Below, piece by piece: positions 7,831 through 17,272 of a DNA stretch of 64,000 nucleotides. Source of the stretch: Macrococcus brunensis. Lineage in GTDB: Bacteria > Bacillota > Bacilli > Staphylococcales > Staphylococcaceae. The stretch's first letter is position 1; every line of letters starts with the position of its first letter. The notes under the pieces were generated by a model. It searched no databases. It was not told where the DNA came from and saw nothing but the letters and a program-made list of their open reading frames with translations. The stretch spans positions 1-64,000 of the forward strand of contig NZ_SCWA01000011.1 in assembly GCF_004359615.1 (NCBI RefSeq), given 5' to 3'. The translations under genes were made by a program, and so were the position numbers.

Positions 7831-7839
7831 TATTAGATT

Positions 7840-7868
7840 GCACACGGCTCAGCCGTGTGCTTTTTTTT
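7840..7868 (+). terminator. Terminator after dps
   Basis: A 9-bp GC-rich stem (GCACACGGC/GCCGTGTGC) with a TCA loop is followed by eight T. Confidence 0.9.
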
Positions 7869-7925
7869 GTTTAAATCTGACGTAATGCTATAATAAAACT
7901 AACCAATATATAGGAGGAATTTAAC

Positions 7926-8588
7926 ATGGAATTAGCGAAATACATCGATCACACTTTACTGAAGGCGGATGCAACGACAGAACAAATCAATAAGATTGTC
8001 GCAGAAGCAAAGGAATATAACTTTATGAGTGTGTGCGTCAACCCCACACATGTTAAACATTGTGCTGAACAGTTGAAAGGAACGGATGTCTTAGTCTGTA
8101 CCGTTATCGGTTTTCCTTTAGGCGCTACAACATCAGCAGTTAAAGCATTTGAGACGAAAGATGCTATCCAGAATGGTGCAGGAGAAGTCGATATGGTCAT
8201 CAACATCGGCGCGCTGAAAGACGGCAACGACGATTTAGTCTATGAAGACATCAAAGCTGTAGTGGACGCTGCAGCAGGAGTGACAACTAAAGTCATCATT
8301 GAAACAAGTCTATTAACTGAAGATGAAAAACGTCGTGCGTCTGAACTTGCGAAAAAAGCAGGCGCAACATTTGTCAAAACTTCGACAGGATTCTCAACAG
8401 GTGGTGCGACAATTGAAGATGTGAAGTTAATGCGAGAAACTGTAGGGCCTGATATGGGTGTTAAAGCTTCTGGTGGCGTACGTTCTTTAGAAGATGTGAA
8501 CGGCATGATCGAAGCAGGGGCAACACGTATCGGAGCGAGTGCAGGAGTAGAAATTCTGAACGGACAGCAATCAGATCAAGACTACTAA
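7926..8588 (+). CDS. deoC: Deoxyribose-phosphate aldolase
   Basis: DeoC splits 2-deoxyribose 5-phosphate into glyceraldehyde 3-phosphate and acetaldehyde, the last step of deoxynucleoside catabolism. The 220-residue TIM barrel shows the Schiff-base lysine K151 in VKTSTGF, the proton-relay lysine K180 in VKASGGVR and the acid residue D89 in VDMVIN. An AGGAGG site precedes ATG 7926. It is the first gene of a deoC-pdp-deoB operon with short gaps (15 and 11 bases). A TATAAT at 7889-7894 may be the -10 element. No deoR-type regulator lies next to it. Confidence 0.95.
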   Translation: MELAKYIDHTLLKADATTEQINKIVAEAKEYNFMSVCVNPTHVKHCAEQLKGTDVLVCTVIGFPLGATTSAVKAFETKDAIQNGAGEVDMVINIGALKDGNDDLVYEDIKAVVDAAAGVTTKVIIETSLLTEDEKRRASELAKKAGATFVKTSTGFSTGGATIEDVKLMRETVGPDMGVKASGGVRSLEDVNGMIEAGATRIGASAGVEILNGQQSDQDY

Positions 8589-8603
8589 AAGGGGGATTTA
8601 GCC

Positions 8604-9905
8604 ATGAGAATGGTTGATGTTATTGCGAAAAAACGAGATGGCGGCAAGTTAACGACAGAAGAGATCAACTTCTTCATCAAAGGTTATACAGCAGGTGATG
8701 TGCCTGATTATCAGGCATCCAGTCTTGCGATGGCGATTTACTTCCAGGACATGGATGACCAGGAACGCGCAGATTTAACAATGGCGATGGTCGAAAGTGG
8801 CGACCAGATCGACTTAAGTGATATTGATGGCATTAAAGTCGATAAGCACTCGACAGGCGGGGTCGGTGATACAACAACACTTGTACTCGCACCATTAGTT
8901 GCAGCACTGGATATTCCTGTTGCGAAGATGAGCGGCCGTGGACTCGGTCACACAGGCGGGACAATTGATAAGCTGGAAGCGGTCGAAGGTTTCCATGTTG
9001 AAATCTCTGACGAGGAATTCGTACGTCTGGTCAATGAAGACAAGATTGCGGTCATCGGTCAGACAGGGAATCTGACACCAGCTGATAAAAAACTGTATGC
9101 ACTGCGAGATGTAACAGGGACAGTCAACAGCATTCCACTTATTGCGTCAAGCATCATGAGTAAGAAGATAGCTGCAGGCTCTGATGCCATTGTCCTCGAT
9201 GTTAAGAAAGGTGCGGGTGCTTTTATGAAGACAGATGAAGATGCAGAGCAGCTCGCACACGCAATGGTTAAGATTGGTAATAACGTCGGTCGTCGTACGA
9301 TGGCGATTATTTCTGATATGAGTCAGCCGCTCGGCTATGCGATTGGTAATGCACTTGAAGTGAAGGAAGCCATCGAAACATTGAAAGGTGAAGGCCCTGA
9401 AGATTTAAATGAACTTGTGCTGACACTAGGCAGCCAGATGGTCGTTTTAGGTGGCGGTGCAGAGACACTAGATGAAGCGCGTGGTAAACTGCAGGAAGTC
9501 ATCGATAACGGTAAGGCACTTGAGAAGTTCCGTACCTTCCTGGAAAACCAGGGCGGTAACGGCGATGTAGTTGATGACGTGTCATTACTGCCACAAGCTG
9601 CATATGAAATCGAGGTGCCAGCGAAACAATCTGGCGTTGTCAGCAGAATGGTAGCCGATGAAATCGGTATTGCTTCCATGCTTCTTGGAGCAGGCCGTGC
9701 GACTAAAGAAGATACGATTGATCTTGCAGTCGGTCTGATGCTCCGTAAAAAAGTCGGCGACAAAGCAGAAGAAGGCGAATCACTCGTGACTATTTACTCA
9801 AACCGCGAGGATGTTGAAGACGTCAAAGAGAAAATCTATGCGAATATAGAGATTGCTGAACAGGCTGAAGCACCGAAGCTGATTCATACAATCATCACAG
9901 AATAG
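8604..9905 (+). CDS. pdp: Pyrimidine-nucleoside phosphorylase
   Basis: The enzyme phosphorolyses uridine, thymidine and deoxyuridine to free base plus (deoxy)ribose 1-phosphate. The 433-residue protein has the phosphate-binding [12 protein letters not shown] motif near residue 80, followed by the conserved [17 protein letters not shown] signature, then the alpha/beta domain and a C-terminal domain with a glycine-rich segment. It lies between deoC and deoB; DeoB converts its product and DeoC splits it. GGGGGAT precedes ATG. The Bacillus equivalent is often called pdp, the enterobacterial one deoA. Confidence 0.94.
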   Translation: MRMVDVIAKKRDGGKLTTEEINFFIKGYTAGDVPDYQASSLAMAIYFQDMDDQERADLTMAMVESGDQIDLSDIDGIKVDKHSTGGVGDTTTLVLAPLVAALDIPVAKMSGRGLGHTGGTIDKLEAVEGFHVEISDEEFVRLVNEDKIAVIGQTGNLTPADKKLYALRDVTGTVNSIPLIASSIMSKKIAAGSDAIVLDVKKGAGAFMKTDEDAEQLAHAMVKIGNNVGRRTMAIISDMSQPLGYAIGNALEVKEAIETLKGEGPEDLNELVLTLGSQMVVLGGGAETLDEARGKLQEVIDNGKALEKFRTFLENQGGNGDVVDDVSLLPQAAYEIEVPAKQSGVVSRMVADEIGIASMLLGAGRATKEDTIDLAVGLMLRKKVGDKAEEGESLVTIYSNREDVEDVKEKIYANIEIAEQAEAPKLIHTIITE

Positions 9906-9916
9906 GAGAGGATCAC

Positions 9917-11089
9917 ATGTTTAAACGTATCCACTTAATCGTTATGGATTCTGTCGGTATCGGAGAAGCACCCGACGCGGATCAATTCGGCGACACAGGC
10001 AGTCATACTCTGTCACACACACTTGAGGGATTTAAAGGTGAGCTGCCGAACTTAGAAAGACTTGGACTCGGTAATATTGCTGAACTTCCTGTCGTCAAAC
10101 CTGTTGAAGAGCCGGCTGCTTTCTATACGAAACTAAGCGAGGCATCTGTCGGTAAAGATACCATGACAGGACACTGGGAGATTATGGGTCTTAATATCGA
10201 TCAACCTTTTAAAGTCTATCCAGATGGTTTTCCGGATGAACTGGTACAGGAAATAGAAAAGCTGTCAGGCCGTAAAGTTATAGCGAATAAGCCAGCATCT
10301 GGCACAGCTATTATTGATGAGTACGGTGAACATCAGATGAAGACGGGCGATTTAATCGTCTATACTTCAGCTGATCCGGTCCTGCAGATTGCAGCACATG
10401 AAGAAATTATTCCGCTTGAAGAATTGTATGATATTTGTGAGAAAGTACGCGAACTCACGAAAGATCCTAAATACTTGATTGGCCGCATTATCGCACGTCC
10501 TTATGTCGGTGAGCCGGGCAACTTCACTCGGACTTCTAACCGTCATGACTATGCGCTTAAGCCATTTGACCGCACAGTGATGAATGAACTGAAAGACGCC
10601 GGTAAAGATGTCATCGCCATCGGTAAAATCAATGATATTTATGACGGCGAAGGTGTGACGGAAGCTATCCGTACAAAAGATAACATGGACGGAATGGATC
10701 AGCTGATGAAAGTCGTTGAAAAAGACTTTGAAGGCTTAAGTTTCCTCAATTTAGTCGATTTCGATGCACTATTCGGTCATCGTCGTAACAAAGAAGGCTA
10801 CGCCAATGCCCTCAAGGAATTCGATGCGCGCCTAGGGGAACTGCTGCCTGAGCTTCACCAGGATGATTTACTGATTATCACCGCTGATCATGGTAACGAT
10901 CCAACAGCGCCAGGAACAGACCATACACGTGAATATGTACCGCTCCTGATGTTCAGTCCGAAGTTCAAGAAAGGACATGAACTGGAAGGCCATACAACAT
11001 TTGCATCAATTGGTGCCACGGTTGCTGATAACTTCGGTGTTGCGTTACCGAAGTTCGGTCAGAGCTATCTGGGTGAGTTACATGATTAG
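9917..11089 (+). CDS. deoB: Phosphopentomutase
   Basis: DeoB converts (deoxy)ribose 1-phosphate to the 5-phosphate. The 390-residue protein belongs to the alkaline phosphatase superfamily. Metal ligands are visible in [12 protein letters not shown] (Asp10), TADHGND and DHTREYVP; the phosphorylated Thr is in KDTMTGHWE. It follows pdp by 11 bases with a GGAGAGG site, completing the pathway pdp, deoB, deoC. Its last 8 bases overlap the start of the next gene. Confidence 0.95.
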   Translation: MFKRIHLIVMDSVGIGEAPDADQFGDTGSHTLSHTLEGFKGELPNLERLGLGNIAELPVVKPVEEPAAFYTKLSEASVGKDTMTGHWEIMGLNIDQPFKVYPDGFPDELVQEIEKLSGRKVIANKPASGTAIIDEYGEHQMKTGDLIVYTSADPVLQIAAHEEIIPLEELYDICEKVRELTKDPKYLIGRIIARPYVGEPGNFTRTSNRHDYALKPFDRTVMNELKDAGKDVIAIGKINDIYDGEGVTEAIRTKDNMDGMDQLMKVVEKDFEGLSFLNLVDFDALFGHRRNKEGYANALKEFDARLGELLPELHQDDLLIITADHGNDPTAPGTDHTREYVPLLMFSPKFKKGHELEGHTTFASIGATVADNFGVALPKFGQSYLGELHD

Positions 11090-11429
11090 ACGCTTAGTCT
11101 ATGGATTAGCCTACACGACAGCAGGGGTTCTGCATTTTGTGCATGAGCCATCATTCACCAAAATAGTGCCGCCGAAGCTTCCTTTAAAAAAGGAGATTGT
11201 TTATCTGACAGGTGTGATGGAAATTTTCTTCGGTCTAGGAATGATCCTAAGAAAACCAGGTCCGTTATTTAAAGCTATCATCAAACTGTTTCTCGTTGCC
11301 GTCTTCCCGGCTAATGTCTATATGGCGATAAAGAAGATAGGTTTAGGAGATAAGCAGCTTTCTCCGGCTGCACTTTGGGGACGACTGCCTCTACAGTGGT
11401 TGTTAATCAAAGAAATGGATAAATTATAA
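11082..11429 (+). CDS. DoxX-like small membrane protein
   Basis: The product has 115 residues with about three to four hydrophobic helices and basic loops. The N-terminal stretch [17 protein letters not shown] and later ALWGRLPLQ resemble DoxX-family/DoxX-like proteins. ATG 11082 overlaps the end of deoB by 8 bases, so translation may be coupled. Function unknown; membership of the deo transcript appears accidental or reflects a membrane role that I cannot infer. It ends at a bidirectional terminator. Confidence 0.75.
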   Translation: MIRRLVYGLAYTTAGVLHFVHEPSFTKIVPPKLPLKKEIVYLTGVMEIFFGLGMILRKPGPLFKAIIKLFLVAVFPANVYMAIKKIGLGDKQLSPAALWGRLPLQWLLIKEMDKL

Positions 11430-11433
11430 ACGA

Positions 11434-11474
11434 AAAAAAGTAGAAGACTGATTTTTCAGCTTCTACTTTTTTAT
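11434..11474. terminator. Bidirectional terminator after the deo operon
   Basis: AAGTAGAAG and CTTCTACTT arms with an inner CTGA/TCAG pair and flanking A and T runs end two convergent genes. Confidence 0.82.
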
Positions 11475-11743
11475 TTTTCCAGCTGCATCTGGATGGCACG
11501 TAATGTATAGAGCCAGTCTGCGATGACATCATAATTGCTCTTTTTAAAGGTATAACAGTAATCAAGAAAAGCGATCGCATCATCCAGAGGGAAAGATTCG
11601 TCGGGAAGATAATGCTTTAAAGATTGCTTGTAGTCGCGAAGTAGAGCACTGCTGATGATTTGTTTATATCTATTGTACAGGTCTAACGCTTCATCTTTGC
11701 CATATTTCTTCATTAAAATCATACGTTCGTTTTGATTGAACAT
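11471..11743 (-). CDS. Unknown 90-residue helical protein
   Basis: A small, mainly helical, soluble protein with many Asp, Tyr and Lys residues and no membrane segment. ATG 11743 has GGAGT 8 bases upstream; an earlier ATG at 11791 would add a Cys-rich leader without a ribosome site. No family recognised. It is convergent with the deo operon and divergent from the gene at 11872. Confidence 0.65.
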   Translation of the reverse strand: MFNQNERMILMKKYGKDEALDLYNRYKQIISSALLRDYKQSLKHYLPDESFPLDDAIAFLDYCYTFKKSNYDVIADWLYTLRAIQMQLEK

Positions 11744-11871
11744 GTCATCAACTCCATTGCAACAATCATAGCACCTGAATATTAAACTCATATGAAGGTT
11801 TTGTAAATAATTGTATGAATGGATGCAGATGAAAGGGGTATAGTAAAAGAAAAACGAAAAGAGGAATTAGA

Positions 11872-12432
11872 ATGGGTTGTCCTTATCACTATGAACCAAG
11901 AAAGAAATCAAACTTACCACTGATTGCAGGACTTGCTATTGGTGCTTTATCAGTCGGATATACGCTATTAAAAAATAAATCAGAACAAAAAGGAACAGAA
12001 GAAGTGACTACTTTCAATAAAACTATTGGACATGAATTTTATATGCCGCACTTTATGGTTAAAAATGTACGTCTTGATGCAGCTGAGATAGCGTTAACAA
12101 TCAATGTGGATTATCGAATCAATCAAGTTTTAATCGATTATCTTATCAACAATCGTCCAAATTATTACTTCAAACTCATATTACCTGAGAAATATCAGTC
12201 TCTTTTCCAGGAATCTACTAGTGTCATTAAAGGGGAAGAAGTAGCAGCTGGAAGCGACCGCGCAGATTACACAGTGACTTTCCAGTTCGAAGCGAAACCA
12301 GAAACAACAGCAGAAGAAATCAAAGCGATTGATGTATCGGACAAAATCCACATGACAATTTTGGATGATAGAGACAACGTGTTAAATGATTTCCCTGATG
12401 TTTATAATGCAGCGAATATTATCAGATATTAA
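11872..12432 (+). CDS. Unknown protein with N-terminal membrane anchor
   Basis: The product has 186 residues. It begins with a short Cys/His-containing and basic stretch, then a hydrophobic segment at about 17-33 (Gly/Ala/Leu-rich) and an extracytoplasmic or cytoplasmic domain with alternating strands (residues 48-186). AGAGGAATTAG precedes ATG. No catalytic motif or known family is visible. It is a single gene ending at a U-rich hairpin. Confidence 0.65.
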   Translation: MGCPYHYEPRKKSNLPLIAGLAIGALSVGYTLLKNKSEQKGTEEVTTFNKTIGHEFYMPHFMVKNVRLDAAEIALTINVDYRINQVLIDYLINNRPNYYFKLILPEKYQSLFQESTSVIKGEEVAAGSDRADYTVTFQFEAKPETTAEEIKAIDVSDKIHMTILDDRDNVLNDFPDVYNAANIIRY

Positions 12433-12458
12433 AAAAACAGCTTATGCTGTTTTTTTTT
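12431..12458 (+). terminator. Terminator before the sugar ABC operon
   Basis: AAAAAACAGC and GCTGTTTTTT pair around TTAT; the T tract continues for three more bases. Confidence 0.85.
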
Positions 12459-12460
12459 GG

Positions 12461-12498
12461 TTTACATTTGCAAGTGACTATCATGTAAATGGTATAAT
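12461..12498 (+). promoter_or_regulatory. Promoter with inverted-repeat operator of the sugar ABC operon
   Basis: TTTACAT (12461-12467) and ATGTAAA (12483-12489) are perfect inverted arms 15 bases apart, placed directly before a TATAAT -10 box at 12493-12498. The position suits a repressor or activator of the ABC operon. No regulator gene is adjacent, so the protein is unknown. Confidence 0.5.
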
Positions 12499-12532
12499 GA
12501 CACTGTAATAAAATATGAGGAGGATTGTGTTG

Positions 12533-13852
12533 ATGAAGAGAATTGCGGCTTTGATGTTAGTATTGTTAATGATTTTAGCAGGATGTGGCGGTTTAGTACC
12601 AAAGGGTAACGATTCGAGTGATAAAAATAATGCTGAAAAAGCTGACGGCAAGACAGAAATCAAGTTCTGGTCATTCTGGGGCTCAGATCCACGTAAAGCG
12701 ACCATCAATAAAATAATTGACGACTACAACAAATCCCAAGATAAAGTAACGGTCAAATATACTTATCTGCCTTGGGGAGATATCTGGACGAAAAACCTGG
12801 CGGCAGTAGCTGCAGGTAACCCAGCAGATGTTGTGATTAATGATATTAACTCAACAGCACTTCGTGGCCTAAAAAATCAGGCGGAAGATTTAACCGATTT
12901 AGCTGAGAAAGATCAGCTGGAAGGTAAATTCTCTAAGGAACTCTGGCAGGCTTCTCAACATGAAGGCAAAGTCTATGGGATTCCGTTCAATACTGATACA
13001 CGTGTACTCTTCTATAATAAAAAAATGATGAAAGAAGCGGGTCTTAATCCTGACCAGCCGCCTGCTACATGGGATGAAATTAAAAAATATGGTCAGCTGA
13101 TGGATAAGAAAAAAGGAAATACTTATGAAAATATCGGCTTTTATCCTTTCTTCGGTGGAATAGGTGCTGACATCTGGCTGACGAATGCTAACCATAAGAA
13201 CTATATTGATGAGAATGGTAAAGTATCAATTGATACACAGGAAAATATCAACACAATGAACTGGCTGAAAAAATATCAGGATCAATATGGTACAGATACC
13301 CTGCAGAAATTCCAGGCTAAGTTCGATAGTCAGCAAGGCAATCCGTTTTTTACTGAAAACGTCGGTATGATTATTAAGGACCAAAGCTTTGCAACACAGT
13401 TAGATGATTTTGCGAAAGATATCGATTACGGTGTGGCACCGCTTCCTGCCGTTAAAGAAGGCGAAGAACCTACAAGCTGGGGCGGCGGATTTGTAGCGGA
13501 AGTACCTAAGGGCTCTAAACATAAAGAAGCAGCCTATGACTTCATTAAGTTCCTGACAAATGAAAAGAACCAGCAGTTATGGGCTGAAGAAACATTCGAT
13601 TTAGTAGCGAACGAAAAAGCAGCTCAAGCAGCAGGTGAAAATCTGTCAGGCAATAAAAAAGTGGCTTATCAGGCAGCTGTTGATAATATGAAACAGACGA
13701 TTCTGACGCCAGTTCCTGTTACAGCACCGGAGTACTTTAATTTAGTGAATCCACAGCTAGATGCAATTATGCGAGGCAAGAAATCCCCTGAAGACGGACT
13801 TAAAAAGGCTCAGGAAGATTTAGAGAAGCTGGTAGAGCAAAACAAAAAATAG
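12533..13852 (+). CDS. Carbohydrate ABC transporter substrate-binding lipoprotein
   Basis: The product has 439 residues, with a lipoprotein signal peptide ending in LAGC (lipidated Cys18), a charged linker and an extracellular solute-binding protein family 1 fold. FWSFWG and the GIPFNTDTRVLFYNKK stretch are typical of sugar binders of the MalE/UgpB type. It would capture a sugar or glycerol-phosphate derivative outside the membrane and deliver it to the two permeases that follow. ATG 12533 is preferred to 12515 because AGGAGG lies between them. The substrate cannot be read from sequence. There is no ATPase gene in the cluster. Confidence 0.9.
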   Translation: MKRIAALMLVLLMILAGCGGLVPKGNDSSDKNNAEKADGKTEIKFWSFWGSDPRKATINKIIDDYNKSQDKVTVKYTYLPWGDIWTKNLAAVAAGNPADVVINDINSTALRGLKNQAEDLTDLAEKDQLEGKFSKELWQASQHEGKVYGIPFNTDTRVLFYNKKMMKEAGLNPDQPPATWDEIKKYGQLMDKKKGNTYENIGFYPFFGGIGADIWLTNANHKNYIDENGKVSIDTQENINTMNWLKKYQDQYGTDTLQKFQAKFDSQQGNPFFTENVGMIIKDQSFATQLDDFAKDIDYGVAPLPAVKEGEEPTSWGGGFVAEVPKGSKHKEAAYDFIKFLTNEKNQQLWAEETFDLVANEKAAQAAGENLSGNKKVAYQAAVDNMKQTILTPVPVTAPEYFNLVNPQLDAIMRGKKSPEDGLKKAQEDLEKLVEQNKK

Positions 13853-13861
13853 GAGGTAGCC

Positions 13862-14758
13862 ATGAAAAAGAAGTACAAAGATAATCTGGCTGGCTATTTC
13901 TTTATTTCACCATGGATATTCGGTTTCCTAGTGTTTACACTAGGACCGATTCTTTTTTCTCTGTATGCCAGTTTCACGAATTATAATATCACCTCACAGA
14001 TGGACTTCATCGGCCTTGATAATTATCAGCGACTTTTTCAGGAAGATGAACTGTTCTATACGTCAATGATGAACACGCTCTATTTTGTGCTGTTCTCTGT
14101 ACCGCTGACGACAATCGGCGCTATTTTACTGTCTTTAATGTTAAATCAGGATGTACCGGGTATGCGTGTCTTCAGAACGATTTATTACTTGCCTGCTGTA
14201 TTATCAGGGGTAGGTGTTTATCTGTTGTGGATGCAGCTGCTTGATCCTTCAACAGGTCTAGTGAATACGGTCCTTGGCTTCTTTGGAATAGATGGACCTA
14301 ACTGGCTGCTAAATCCTGCCTGGACGAAGCCGTCACTTATCTTTATGAAACTGTGGAGCGTCGGCGGCAGTATGCTGCTCTATTTAGCGAGCCTGCAGGG
14401 CGTTTCAAAATCACTTTATGAAGCAGCTGATATAGATGGCGCGAACCGGTTTCAGAAATTTTTTCACATTACATTACCCATGATTACACCGATTATCTTC
14501 TTCGATATTATTACGAGTACAATCGGCGCTTTTCAGATATTCCAGGAGGCATACGTCATGAGTAGTGATGGTGCAGGTTCACCAGGTAACTCACTGCTCT
14601 TTTATAATCTCTACATGTGGCTCAAAGCTTTTAAAGCATTTGATATGGGTTATGCGATGGCAATGAGCTGGATTCTTTTTATCATCGTCTTGATTATCAC
14701 CATCATCAACTTAAAGATTGCGCCGCGCTGGGTGCATTACGAGGGAGGGGATGAATAA
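13862..14758 (+). CDS. Sugar ABC transporter permease (MalF/UgpA type)
   Basis: The product has 298 residues with six predicted membrane helices. The coupling-helix EAA motif reads EAADIDGANRFQKFFHITLP, which contacts the ATPase. It follows the binding protein by 9 bases with AGGAGG, and its stop codon overlaps the start of the next permease by one base, so the three genes form one operon. Confidence 0.92.
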   Translation: MKKKYKDNLAGYFFISPWIFGFLVFTLGPILFSLYASFTNYNITSQMDFIGLDNYQRLFQEDELFYTSMMNTLYFVLFSVPLTTIGAILLSLMLNQDVPGMRVFRTIYYLPAVLSGVGVYLLWMQLLDPSTGLVNTVLGFFGIDGPNWLLNPAWTKPSLIFMKLWSVGGSMLLYLASLQGVSKSLYEAADIDGANRFQKFFHITLPMITPIIFFDIITSTIGAFQIFQEAYVMSSDGAGSPGNSLLFYNLYMWLKAFKAFDMGYAMAMSWILFIIVLIITIINLKIAPRWVHYEGGDE

Positions 14759-15597
14759 TGAGAAACCAGATCCATCCGATGTGGCGCTGGGTTAACTTTA
14801 TTCTGCTCGTTGCAGGTTCTCTTGTCATCTTAAGTCCCATATGGTGGATGATAGCGACTTCACTTAAATCGATGGAAGAAATCATGGGTGTGCCCACTTT
14901 TATCCCGAAAGAATGGCATTTTGAGAACTATATTGAAACATGGAATGCAGCGCCATTTTCCACTTACGCGGTTAACTCCTTAACTATCACACTGATTGCT
15001 GTAGTGGCTAATGTATTTGCGAATGCCTTTATTGCATATGGCTTCGCTAAGCTGGATTTTAGAGGTAAGAAGTTCTGGTTTTTAGTTGTTCTGGGCACAA
15101 TGATGATTCCCGGCTTTGTGACATTGATTCCGCAATATGTGCTGTTCGCCAAATTGCATCTTCTCAATACGTATTATCCGCTTATTCTGCCGGCATTCTT
15201 TGGCAGTGCATTTAATATTTTTCTGCTGCGTCAGTTTTTTATGGGCATCCCTAAATCCTATATAGAAGCAGCCAGAATGGAAGGTGCGAGTCATTTTTAT
15301 ATTTTTCGTAAGATTGCACTGCCGCTTGTCACACCTGCTCTCGCGACAGTCGCTATCTTCACGTTTAACGGAGTGTGGAATGACTTTTTAGGGCCATTGC
15401 TTTATGTTAACGATGAAAATCTCTATACCTTGCAGATTGGTCTGCAGGTCTTTAAAGAGCGGAGTTCTACACAATGGAACTATATGATGGCAGGCTCTTT
15501 GATGGTCTTACTGCCTGTCATCGTTCTATTCTTCTCTTTCCAGCGATTCTTTATAGAAGGGTCTAACATTACTGGACAGACTTCAGTAGATAAATAA
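14758..15597 (+). CDS. Sugar ABC transporter permease (MalG/UgpE type)
   Basis: The product has 279 residues with six membrane helices and the EAA motif EAARMEGASHFYIFRKIALP. It pairs with the upstream permease to form the membrane channel. The operon ends here at a strong terminator, so a shared MsmX/UgpC-type ATPase encoded elsewhere must energise the importer. Confidence 0.92.
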   Translation: MRNQIHPMWRWVNFILLVAGSLVILSPIWWMIATSLKSMEEIMGVPTFIPKEWHFENYIETWNAAPFSTYAVNSLTITLIAVVANVFANAFIAYGFAKLDFRGKKFWFLVVLGTMMIPGFVTLIPQYVLFAKLHLLNTYYPLILPAFFGSAFNIFLLRQFFMGIPKSYIEAARMEGASHFYIFRKIALPLVTPALATVAIFTFNGVWNDFLGPLLYVNDENLYTLQIGLQVFKERSSTQWNYMMAGSLMVLLPVIVLFFSFQRFFIEGSNITGQTSVDK

Positions 15598-15598
15598 A

Positions 15599-15630
15599 AA
15601 ACAGCCTCTGAATTTTCAGAGGCTGTTTCA
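15599..15630. terminator. Bidirectional terminator between ABC operon and luxS
   Basis: AACAGCCTCTGA and TCAGAGGCTGTT arms around ATTT, with A and T runs on both sides, separate convergent operons. Confidence 0.88.
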
Positions 15631-15631
15631 T

Positions 15632-16105
15632 TTATTCTGCGTCGTCCTGATAAATGACTTTCCATTCGTGTTTTTTCGCGAGCATTTCTTCTGCTAACTG
15701 CTGTGCGCCTTCTAAAGAGTGGCTTGCTGCCCAGCCGCACTGTACTTCGTTGCAGGCAGGTACTTCTGTCGCATTTTTCACGTCATTCAATGTTTTTTCT
15801 AAGATGGCGAGCACATCATCATAGTTGTCATGGTTGATTAAGCTTAAATAGAAGCCTGTCTGACAGCCCATTGGTGATACATCGACGACTTTATCAGTAT
15901 GATTACGGATATTTTCGGCCATTAAGTGCTCCAGCGAATGCAGCGCTGGCATTTCCATATGTTCTTTATTCGGTTGTTTGAAGCGGATATCATATTTATG
16001 GATGACATCGCCGTTCTTTCCTTCTTTAATGCCTGCTAAACGGACAAAAGGTGCCACAACTTTTGTGTGATCAAGGTTAAAACTTTCTACGTTCATTTTT
16101 TGCAT
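15632..16105 (-). CDS. luxS: S-ribosylhomocysteine lyase
   Basis: LuxS cleaves S-ribosylhomocysteine to homocysteine and DPD, the precursor of autoinducer 2. The 157-residue protein has the metal ligands H56 and H60 in HSLEH, C123 in VQCGW, and the catalytic C81 in PMGCQTG. It is the last gene of a minus-strand operon with mccB and the yrrT-mccA fusion, 12 bases after mccB. In this setting it supplies homocysteine to MccA. GGAGAGAATCTC lies upstream of ATG. Confidence 0.95.
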   Translation of the reverse strand: MQKMNVESFNLDHTKVVAPFVRLAGIKEGKNGDVIHKYDIRFKQPNKEHMEMPALHSLEHLMAENIRNHTDKVVDVSPMGCQTGFYLSLINHDNYDDVLAILEKTLNDVKNATEVPACNEVQCGWAASHSLEGAQQLAEEMLAKKHEWKVIYQDDAE

Positions 16106-16117
16106 GAGATTCTCTCC

Positions 16118-17272
16118 TTATTTGATGGATTCAATAGCTTTAAAGCCATTCTGCAAGTCTTCAAGTAAGTCTGCACTATCTTCAATACCCACTGAGATAC
16201 GAACTAAGCCATCTGTAATACCCAGTTCCAGACGACGTTCACGTGGAATAGAAGCATGTGTCATCTGACTAGGGACAGAAATCAGGCTTTCAACCGCACC
16301 AAGTGATTCTGCAAGTGTGAAGTATTTAAGTGATTTCACGAGTTCTTCTGCACGTTCTTTAGAGCCGACATCAAATGAAATCATTCCGCCGAAGCCAGTA
16401 GCCTGACGTTTCTGTGCTTCAAGTTGTTTGCCTTCGAGTAAACTTGGATGGAAGACTTTAGTCACTGTGTCGTTGTTCACTAAATATTCAACGAGCTGCA
16501 GTGTTGTTTTTTCAGTTTGTTCCATACGCAGCGCAAGTGTTTTGATACCGCGGACGAGGAGAAAGCTGTCCTGTGGCCCTAAGATACCGCCTACAGAGTT
16601 CTGGATGAACCCTAAGTCTTCTGCAATTTTATCATCTTTAGTCGCAAGTAAGCCTGCAACAACATCACTATGGCCGCCGATATATTTAGTCGCTGAGTGT
16701 AATACGATGTCTGCGCCTAAATCCAGTGGATTCTGGAAATAAGGCGTCATGAATGTATTATCGACGACTGAGATTAAGTTGTTTTCTTTAGCGATTGCTG
16801 CCATTTCTGCGATATCAGTCACGTTCAGAAGTGGGTTCGTCGGTGTTTCAATATACAGCATTTTTGTTTTGTCTGTAATGGCCGCTTTAACGGCTTCTGC
16901 GTCCGTTGTGTCAACGAACGTCGATTCGATGCCGATACGGTCAAATACTTTTGTGAAGACGCGGTATGTACCGCCGTAAACGTCTGAACCGACGACGATA
17001 TGATCGCCTGCATTAAGTAACATGACAACAGAAGAAACAGCTGCCATACCTGATCCGAAAGCGAAACCATGGGTACCATGTTCGATATCAGCGATTAACG
17101 TTTCAAGTGCTGTACGTGTCGGGTTTTTTGTACGTGAGTACTCATAGCCTTGGCGAAGGTTGCCGATACCATCTTGTTTATAAGTACTTGTCTGATAGAT
17201 AGGGGCGTTGACTGAACCTGTAAATTCATCGACTGTTTTACCGCCGTGAATCATCATTGTTTTTTTCTGCAT
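16118..17272 (-). CDS. mccB: Cystathionine gamma-lyase / homocysteine gamma-lyase
   Basis: This 384-residue PLP enzyme of the Cys/Met metabolism family has the PLP lysine K196 in SATKYIGGHSD, D171 in VVDNTF, and the SRTKNPTR phosphate-cup stretch near residue 46. It would split cystathionine to cysteine, 2-oxobutyrate and ammonia. Its start overlaps the stop of the fusion gene by one base, giving a tight operon with mccA and luxS. By family alone it could be a cystathionine gamma-synthase (MetB/MetI); the mccA-luxS context favours the lyase. Confidence 0.88.
   Translation of the reverse strand: MQKKTMMIHGGKTVDEFTGSVNAPIYQTSTYKQDGIGNLRQGYEYSRTKNPTRTALETLIADIEHGTHGFAFGSGMAAVSSVVMLLNAGDHIVVGSDVYGGTYRVFTKVFDRIGIESTFVDTTDAEAVKAAITDKTKMLYIETPTNPLLNVTDIAEMAAIAKENNLISVVDNTFMTPYFQNPLDLGADIVLHSATKYIGGHSDVVAGLLATKDDKIAEDLGFIQNSVGGILGPQDSFLLVRGIKTLALRMEQTEKTTLQLVEYLVNNDTVTKVFHPSLLEGKQLEAQKRQATGFGGMISFDVGSKERAEELVKSLKYFTLAESLGAVESLISVPSQMTHASIPRERRLELGITDGLVRISVGIEDSADLLEDLQNGFKAIESIK

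Noticed and set aside
7926-11429. DoxX-like gene as part of nucleoside catabolism
   Set aside because: It overlaps deoB but has no sequence link to nucleoside transport; position alone is not enough to assign a role.
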